A program made the position numbers and the translations under genes. The notes beneath the pieces were generated by a model, which ran no database searches, was not told where the DNA came from, and saw only the letters and a list, made by a program, of their open reading frames with translations. Shown piece by piece: positions 59,677-64,000 of a stretch of 64,000 bases of DNA. The DNA lies in assembly GCF_003385235.1 (NCBI RefSeq), contig NZ_PQIA01000026.1:1-64000 (forward strand). Direction: 5' to 3'. This stretch comes from Amycolatopsis circi (GTDB lineage: Bacteria > Actinomycetota > Actinomycetes > Mycobacteriales > Pseudonocardiaceae). Each line of letters opens with the position of its first letter. Position 1 is the first letter of the stretch.

Positions 59677-59692
59677 GTACAGCCAGCTGTAC
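59677..59692. promoter_or_regulatory. TetR operator palindrome
   Basis: GTACAGCCAGCTGTAC has perfect 7-bp arms around CA. It ends 54 bp before the TetR start, in the region divergent from the LuxR-type gene. The repeated GTAC and CAGC elements continue to the right (TACTGCCAGCGG). Confidence 0.55.
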
Positions 59693-59746
59693 TGCCAGCG
59701 GAACTGCCCATGGTCCCGCGATACTGGACGGGACGGAAGGACATCC

Positions 59747-60322
59747 ATGGCACGGACGGGACGCCGCCCCGGGCAGACCGAAACGCGGGAGGCCATTCTG
59801 GCCGCCGCGCGGGACCTGTTCGGCCGGAACGGGTACGAGGGCGCGACGATCCGCGCGATCGCCGCCGAGGCGGGGGTGAATCCCGCGCTCGTGCACCATT
59901 TCTTCGGCAGCAAGGACCAGGTTTTCGCGACCGCGCTGCACCTTCCGGCCGACCCCGGCGTCGTGGTCGCCGCGATCCTCGACGGCCCGCGCTCCGAGGT
60001 CGGCGAACGCCTCGTGCGGCTGTTCTTGACGCTCTGGGAAACCCCGGCTTCGCGCGACGCGTTCTTCGGGGTGCTGCGCTCGGTCTCCACCACCGAACAG
60101 GCCGCGGACATGCTGCGCGGCTTCATCCAGGGCGCGCTGCTGGACAAGATCGCCGACGCCCTCGACATCCCGCCCCTGCGGGTCACCGGCATCGCCGCCC
60201 AGCTCGTCGGCCTGGCGATGGTCCGCTACGTCGTCCAGGTCGACCCCCTCGCTGGGGCCACGCACGAGGACGTCATCGCGTTGATCGCTCCCGCGGTGCA
60301 GCAGTACGTCGACCAGGCCTGA
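59747..60322 (+). CDS. TetR family regulator
   Basis: This is a 191-residue regulator. The helix-turn-helix is ETREAILAAARDLFGRNGYE, GATIRAIAAEAGVNPALVHH, HFFGSKDQVF. The C-terminal domain resembles TetR_C_17-type members (FILGALLDKIA-like FIQGALLDKIADAL, LVGLAMVRYVVQVDPLA). GGAAGGA lies before the ATG. It precedes a two-gene ABC exporter in the same direction, the usual setup for a drug-efflux repressor. A 55-bp palindrome separates it from the exporter, so the two are probably transcribed separately. Confidence 0.88.
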   Translation: MARTGRRPGQTETREAILAAARDLFGRNGYEGATIRAIAAEAGVNPALVHHFFGSKDQVFATALHLPADPGVVVAAILDGPRSEVGERLVRLFLTLWETPASRDAFFGVLRSVSTTEQAADMLRGFIQGALLDKIADALDIPPLRVTGIAAQLVGLAMVRYVVQVDPLAGATHEDVIALIAPAVQQYVDQA

Positions 60323-60377
60323 CCCGCACCCTCCGGAACACAGCTGCCGCCCCCGGCTTCGCCCTCCCGGCCAAATG

Positions 60378-60432
60378 TCCGTGAGGGGAACCCTGAGGGA
60401 CTCAGAGTCCGTCAGGGTTCCCCTCACGGACC
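60378..60432. repeat. 55-bp interspersed palindrome, copy 3
   Basis: Nearly identical to copy 1 at 43857 (differences confined to the loop edges), with 24-bp arms, a 7-base loop and GTCCGTGA/TCACGGAC ends. It lies between co-directional TetR and ABC ATPase genes. Confidence 0.75.
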
Positions 60433-60513
60433 TTCACCGCGCCGGAGCAATCCCCTCGGCCGCTCCCGCGCCGGTTCTTGACAGGGAAATTCCGCGCGCG
60501 CAGAATTAAACGC

Positions 60514-61227
60514 ATGACTAATTCCGCGGTGGTCATCGACGGTCTGCGGGTCGTCCGAGGTGGCCGGGAGGTGCTGCGCGACGTGAGCTTCCGCGTCGGG
60601 GCCGGTTCGGTCACCGGGCTGCTCGGACCGAGCGGCTGCGGGAAGACCACGCTGATGCGCGCTGTCGTCGGCGTGCAGGTGACGCACGGCGGCGCGGTCA
60701 CTGTGCTGGGCGAACCCGCCGGGAGTCGTCGGCTGCGCAAGCGGATCGGGTATGCCACTCAGGCACCAGCGGTCTACGCCGACCTCACGGTCACCGAATC
60801 CCTGCGTTACTTCGCCTCCGTGCTGGGCGCGCCGGCGCGTTCGGTGGCCGACGCGATCGAACAGGTCGGCCTCGGCTCGCACGCCGACGCGCTGGTCGGC
60901 CGTCTTTCCGGCGGCCAGCGCAGCCGGGCCAGCCTCGCCGTCGCGCTGCTCGGCAAACCCGAACTGCTCGTGCTCGACGAGCCGACCGTCGGGCTGGATC
61001 CGTTGCTGCGCGAGCATTTGTGGAACCTTTTCCACCGGCTCGCCGCGGAGGGCACCACGCTTCTCGTGTCCAGCCATGTCATGGACGAAGCGGCGCGCTG
61101 CACCCGATTGCTGCTCATGCGCGACGGCGTACTGCTCGCCGACGATTCGCCGGACGCCCTCCGCGCGGCCACCGGCGAACAAGACCTCGAACGCGCGTTC
61201 CTGCACCTGGTGAAGGCTCAGCGATGA
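60514..61227 (+). CDS. ABC transporter ATPase, drug-export type
   Basis: This is a 237-residue nucleotide-binding subunit. Walker A is GPSGCGKTT (about 38-46), followed by the Q-loop region YATQAPAVYADLTVTE, signature RLSGGQRSRAS (about 131-141), Walker B LLVLDEPTVGLDP (about 151-163) and H-loop VSSHVMDEA. It belongs to the DrrA/ABC-2 group. The stop overlaps the permease ATG (ATGA). It pairs with the following ABC-2 permease to form an exporter, probably regulated by the upstream TetR protein. Confidence 0.92.
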   Translation: MTNSAVVIDGLRVVRGGREVLRDVSFRVGAGSVTGLLGPSGCGKTTLMRAVVGVQVTHGGAVTVLGEPAGSRRLRKRIGYATQAPAVYADLTVTESLRYFASVLGAPARSVADAIEQVGLGSHADALVGRLSGGQRSRASLAVALLGKPELLVLDEPTVGLDPLLREHLWNLFHRLAAEGTTLLVSSHVMDEAARCTRLLLMRDGVLLADDSPDALRAATGEQDLERAFLHLVKAQR

Positions 61228-61958
61228 CTGTCTCGATCACTCTCGCCACCACCCGCCGGATTCTGGCTCAGCTGCGGCACGATCCGCGCACCGTCGTGAT
61301 GCTCGTCCTCGTGCCGACGCTGCTGATGTTGTTGCTGCGCTTCGTGTTCAACTCGGCCGAGGTGTTCAGCCGGATCGCGCCAGCGCTGCTCGGCGTGTTC
61401 CCGTTCGTGATCATGTTCCTGATCGCGTCGATCACCACGCTGCGCGAGCGCACCGCGGGCACCCTGGAACGGCTGATGACGATGCCGCTCGGGAAATTCG
61501 ACCTGCTCGCCGGGTACGCGCTGGCCTTCGGGCTCGTCGCGGTGCTGCAGGTGGCGGTCGCGACGGCGGTCAGCCTGTGGTGGCTCGGGCTGACGGTGGC
61601 CGGTTCGGTGTGGTCGCTGCTGCTGATCACCGCGCTCGACGCGTTGCTGGGCATGGCGCTGGGCCTGTTTGTGAGCGCGTTCGCGACGAGCGAGTTCCAG
61701 GCCGTGCAGTTCATGCCGCTGTTCGTGCTGCCGCAAGCGTTGCTGTGCGGGCTTTTTCAGCCGCGCGAGCAGATGGGCTGGGTGCTGCACTGGCTGTCGG
61801 ACGTCATGCCGCTGTCCTACGCCGTCGAAGCGCTCACCCAGGTGACGCACAGCTCGGACTGGACGATGACGTTGACCCGCAACATCTTGGTCGTGCTCGG
61901 CTGCGCAGTCCTGGCGCTGGGGCTCGGCGCGGCAACGCTACGTCGTCGTACGCCTTAA
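61224..61958 (+). CDS. ABC-2 type permease
   Basis: This is a 244-residue membrane subunit with six predicted helices. The ABC-2 signature is visible as IASITTLRERTAGTLERLMTMP after helix 2. Further helices are VAVLQVAVATAVSLWWLGL, LLITALDALLGMALGLFVSA, and the late SEFQAVQFMPLFVLPQALLC and PLSYAVEALTQVT. It works with the ATPase encoded immediately upstream. The 3-prime end overlaps the convergent membrane-protein gene by 4 bp. Confidence 0.9.
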   Translation: MTVSITLATTRRILAQLRHDPRTVVMLVLVPTLLMLLLRFVFNSAEVFSRIAPALLGVFPFVIMFLIASITTLRERTAGTLERLMTMPLGKFDLLAGYALAFGLVAVLQVAVATAVSLWWLGLTVAGSVWSLLLITALDALLGMALGLFVSAFATSEFQAVQFMPLFVLPQALLCGLFQPREQMGWVLHWLSDVMPLSYAVEALTQVTHSSDWTMTLTRNILVVLGCAVLALGLGAATLRRRTP

Positions 61959-62524
61959 AGCCGCCTCGCCGCTGCCTCGTAGGCCGCACGGTTGCGGTTG
62001 AGCCATTTCGCGAAGTACTGGTCGGACTGGGTGTAGACAAATCCCGGCGGGACGAACAAAACGGCGAAGACCCCGAAGGCACCGAGCCCGATGATCGCCA
62101 GCTTCAGCACAGCGTCCGGCGGAGTATTGGACATAAAGGACAGTCCACATACGACAGTGGCCAGAAGACCCATTCCCGCCGCGGCAAAGAAAGCCCCGCG
62201 CACGTTGCCCGGCGTACGACCGGCAGGCGGATGCGAACCCGGGTTCAACGCCCGTTCAGTCGCGGGCCTGCTGCGCCAGATCAGCGTTCCGCCGAGCCAC
62301 AGCACCGCGAAGAAGACGCCACCGCCCGCCAAGCTGAAACCGCCCGCGGCGGAGTGGGCCAGCACTCCGACTAAGAGCCCGCTGATGCCGAAGAGCCCGG
62401 CGAGACTGGCCGTCATCACCCGGTAGACCCGGCGCGTGGTGACGATCGCCTGCAGCCGGGCGGTGTAGTCGCGCAGCCGTTGTTCGGGAGTGTCCGCGAC
62501 CGCGCGGACCTGGTACCCGCTCAT
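61955..62524 (-). CDS. four-helix membrane protein, unknown
   Basis: This is a 189-residue protein. The N-terminal 40 residues are cytoplasmic and Arg-rich. They are followed by two helices (VMTASLAGLFGISGLLVGVL, SLAGGGVFFAVLWLGGTLIW), a Pro-rich loop (ALNPGSHPPAGRTPGN), two more helices (FFAAAGMGLLATVVCGLSFM, LAIIGLGAFGVFAVLFVPPG) and a polar tail. The ATG overlaps the stop of the RDD gene (ATGA), so the two act together or are at least co-expressed. I recognise no family. Confidence 0.65.
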   Translation of the reverse strand: MSGYQVRAVADTPEQRLRDYTARLQAIVTTRRVYRVMTASLAGLFGISGLLVGVLAHSAAGGFSLAGGGVFFAVLWLGGTLIWRSRPATERALNPGSHPPAGRTPGNVRGAFFAAAGMGLLATVVCGLSFMSNTPPDAVLKLAIIGLGAFGVFAVLFVPPGFVYTQSDQYFAKWLNRNRAAYEAAARRL

Positions 62525-63054
62525 GGCTTCCGGACGAAACCGGCCGCGCGGAGCCGGTCGGTCTCGCGGACGTCGATGCTCGTGCGAACCCCGTTCGTCA
62601 CGGTCACGTCGCCGTTCAGGACACCGAGCGCAATGATCACGAAGCCGAGCGTGCGGATCAGCATCGCCCAGCCCGCCTTGCCGAGCCCGATCCGGCCGCC
62701 GTCGCGGAGCCGGACCAGGCGGATCCCGTTGAACAGCGCGCCGAGGCCGCGTCCGTTGCCGTAGAACCAGCCGTACAGCAGCGGCAGCACGAACAGCCCC
62801 GCCACCCCGAGCACGCTCGCGCCGACCGCGGCGTCGACGCTGTAGGACTTGACGTAGTACGCCACCGCCGCGCCGACCGACAGGCCGGTGACCAGGAGGA
62901 AGTCGACCAGCCACGCCCAGAGCGTGGAAGCGGTGCGCGCCTCGACGTACAGGTCGCCGTTCTCGAACGCGCGAATCCGCGCCGCCGCGCCCTTGCCGAG
63001 GACGGGTTCGGCCTGGGTGCGGAGGCGGGCCAGGACGTCTTGCTCAGTCTTCAC
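62521..63054 (-). CDS. RDD family membrane protein
   Basis: This is a 177-residue protein. After a cytoplasmic start (TEQDVLARLRTQAEP) the RDD domain has a first helix containing the typical AWLVDFLLVTGLSVG. Another helix is ASVLGVAGLFVLPLLYGWFY, followed by the NGRGLGALFNGIRLVRL loop and a third helix (AMLIRTLGFVIIALGVL). RDD proteins are implicated in ion or metabolite transport but are poorly defined. The GTG at 63054 with GAGG five bases upstream is preferred over an ATG at 63108. It is co-transcribed with the following unknown membrane protein. Confidence 0.78.
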   Translation of the reverse strand: MKTEQDVLARLRTQAEPVLGKGAAARIRAFENGDLYVEARTASTLWAWLVDFLLVTGLSVGAAVAYYVKSYSVDAAVGASVLGVAGLFVLPLLYGWFYGNGRGLGALFNGIRLVRLRDGGRIGLGKAGWAMLIRTLGFVIIALGVLNGDVTVTNGVRTSIDVRETDRLRAAGFVRKP

Positions 63055-63115
63055 ACCGACCTCGACGCCGATCCGGGGCTGGAGGTTCCCCTGACCGGTG
63101 CACATCACCCGCGGC

Positions 63116-64000
63116 TCACGCGAAGCTGTAATCCTCCAACGGGAACCGCGCCGCTTCCCGGTGGGCGCTGATCGTCGACGTCGGGCGCAGCAGGGTCGCC
63201 TCGCCGTGCTGGTTGAAGTAGTAGCTGTTGGCCGTCGCGCACTGGCCGAGCGCGAACACCGAGTGCCCGACCTTGTGTTTCATCCGGTCGAGGAACTCGT
63301 CGTTCGCCCGCTGGGTCACCTCGAACACGTCCGAGCCGCGGGAGCGCATCCCCTTGAACAGCCGGTCGATGTGCTTCATCTGGCACTCGATGGTCGTGAA
63401 GTACGACAGGCCGCTGTAGGAATACGGGCTGTTGAGCGAAACCAGGTTCGGGAACCCGGGCACGGTCACGCCCTCGTAGGCCTGGAACCGGTTGTCCCGC
63501 CACCATTTCCCGAGGTTCTTGCCGTCCTTCCCGATGATCTCGATCGCCGGGAAGTTCACGTCCCACAGGTTGAAGCCGGTGGCCAGCACGAGCGTGTCGA
63601 TCTCGGTGCGGTTGCCGTCCGCCGTGACGATCCCGGTCTCGTCGATCCGCTCGATGCCGGTGGTTTCGAGGTGCACGTGCGGGCGGGTGAAGGCCGGGAA
63701 GTAGCCGTTGGAGAACGTCGGCCGCTTGCAGCCGAAGGAGTAGTCCGGGGTGAGCTTGCGGCGCAGCTGCGGGTCGCGGACCTGGCGATAAAGGTGTGCG
63801 CGGCACCAGCGTTCGGCGATCCGGTTGGCCCCGCGGAACTGGCGGTACTGCACGACGCCGGAGATCATCATCAGCTCCAGCACCGAACTGCCCGCCAGCC
63901 GCACCGCGCGCTGCACCAGCGGCAGCTTCGCGAACGCCTGCTGCAGCGGCTTCGGCACGGCGTAGTCCGGCTTCGGGCTGACCCAGATCGGCGTGCGCTG
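63116..64000 (-). CDS. flavin-containing monooxygenase, C-terminal part (runs off the edge)
   Basis: 294 residues of the C-terminal part are in view, and the frame is open to the right edge, so the N-terminal FAD Rossmann motif lies outside. Visible features are a second-half nucleotide-fold region (ITADGNRTEIDTLVLATGFN, the ATG motif conserved in Baeyer-Villiger-type and N-hydroxylating monooxygenases), then the SFGCKRPTFSNGYFPAFTRP segment before it and NLVSLNSPYSYSGLSYFTTI after it. It probably oxidises ketones or steroids using NADPH and oxygen. The gene ends 62 bp before the RDD gene in the same direction. Confidence 0.85.
   Translation of the reverse strand, partial: QRTPIWVSPKPDYAVPKPLQQAFAKLPLVQRAVRLAGSSVLELMMISGVVQYRQFRGANRIAERWCRAHLYRQVRDPQLRRKLTPDYSFGCKRPTFSNGYFPAFTRPHVHLETTGIERIDETGIVTADGNRTEIDTLVLATGFNLWDVNFPAIEIIGKDGKNLGKWWRDNRFQAYEGVTVPGFPNLVSLNSPYSYSGLSYFTTIECQMKHIDRLFKGMRSRGSDVFEVTQRANDEFLDRMKHKVGHSVFALGQCATANSYYFNQHGEATLLRPTSTISAHREAARFPLEDYSFA

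Noticed and set aside
1-64000. CRISPR arrays, rRNA genes and intact insertion sequences
   Set aside because: No regularly spaced direct repeats, no rRNA-like conserved blocks, and no transposase with flanking inverted repeats were found.

Overview
The window is chromosomal DNA from a high-GC actinomycete. Codon third positions are almost always G or C. It carries a type VII secretion (ESX) accessory cluster with DUF3558, PPE-like and EspG proteins, a SARP regulator, several Tat-exported enzymes, and many GTGA/ATGA stop-start overlaps. This mix fits Pseudonocardiales, probably Amycolatopsis or a relative. The genus is inferred from gene content only.

Layout. 0-3.2 kb: ESX accessory genes. 3.3-21.2 kb: a gene-poor accessory island rich in conflict-type genes and gene debris. 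It holds (i) a three-gene STAND/NLR-like operon (5.6-8.8 kb) whose first two proteins share a short amyloid-like motif; (ii) a tandem pair of unknown paralogues (10.4-12.5 kb) with the same hairpin element in front of each; (iii) a fusion of helix-turn-helix, coiled coil and a motif-degenerate Z1 helicase domain (13.0-15.1 kb), preceded by a TTGCA half-site array and a divergent 47-residue membrane protein; (iv) an ABC-three-component (ABC-3C) system on the minus strand (16.0-19.8 kb); and (v) a DUF2637 transfer-type membrane protein (20.3-21.1 kb), the only hint of an integrative element.

21.2-34.4 kb: ordinary regulatory and metabolic genes. These are a NarL two-component system, a serine hydrolase, a secreted GH127 arabinofuranosidase-type enzyme with six ricin-type repeats, MarR/rhodanese/YceI, a SARP-STAND regulator, GNAT, an amidohydrolase and its MarR. 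34.4-43.8 kb: a catabolic cluster with an IclR regulator, creatininase-type hydrolase, amidohydrolase-2, DapA-family lyase, enolase-superfamily enzyme, dimethylformamidase-like protein, MHS transporter and Tat-exported BBE-type flavin oxidase. The substrate is unknown. 43.9-47.9 kb: VOC protein, LD-carboxypeptidase, folA, thyA and a cytochrome P450.

48-64 kb: gene debris, a secreted papain-like protease with a membrane-anchored partner, an LLM flavin oxidoreductase/FMN reductase pair with its MarR, a LysR regulator, a multicopper oxidase with a membrane partner, a deletion scar joining two broken genes, two LuxR-type regulators with degenerate receiver domains, a TetR-ABC exporter cassette, two membrane proteins, and the C-terminal part of a flavin monooxygenase running off the right edge. 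Perfect palindromes stand in front of most local MarR, TetR and LacI-type controlled genes. A 55-bp palindromic repeat recurs three times between genes. No rRNA, convincing tRNA, CRISPR array or intact transposase was seen.
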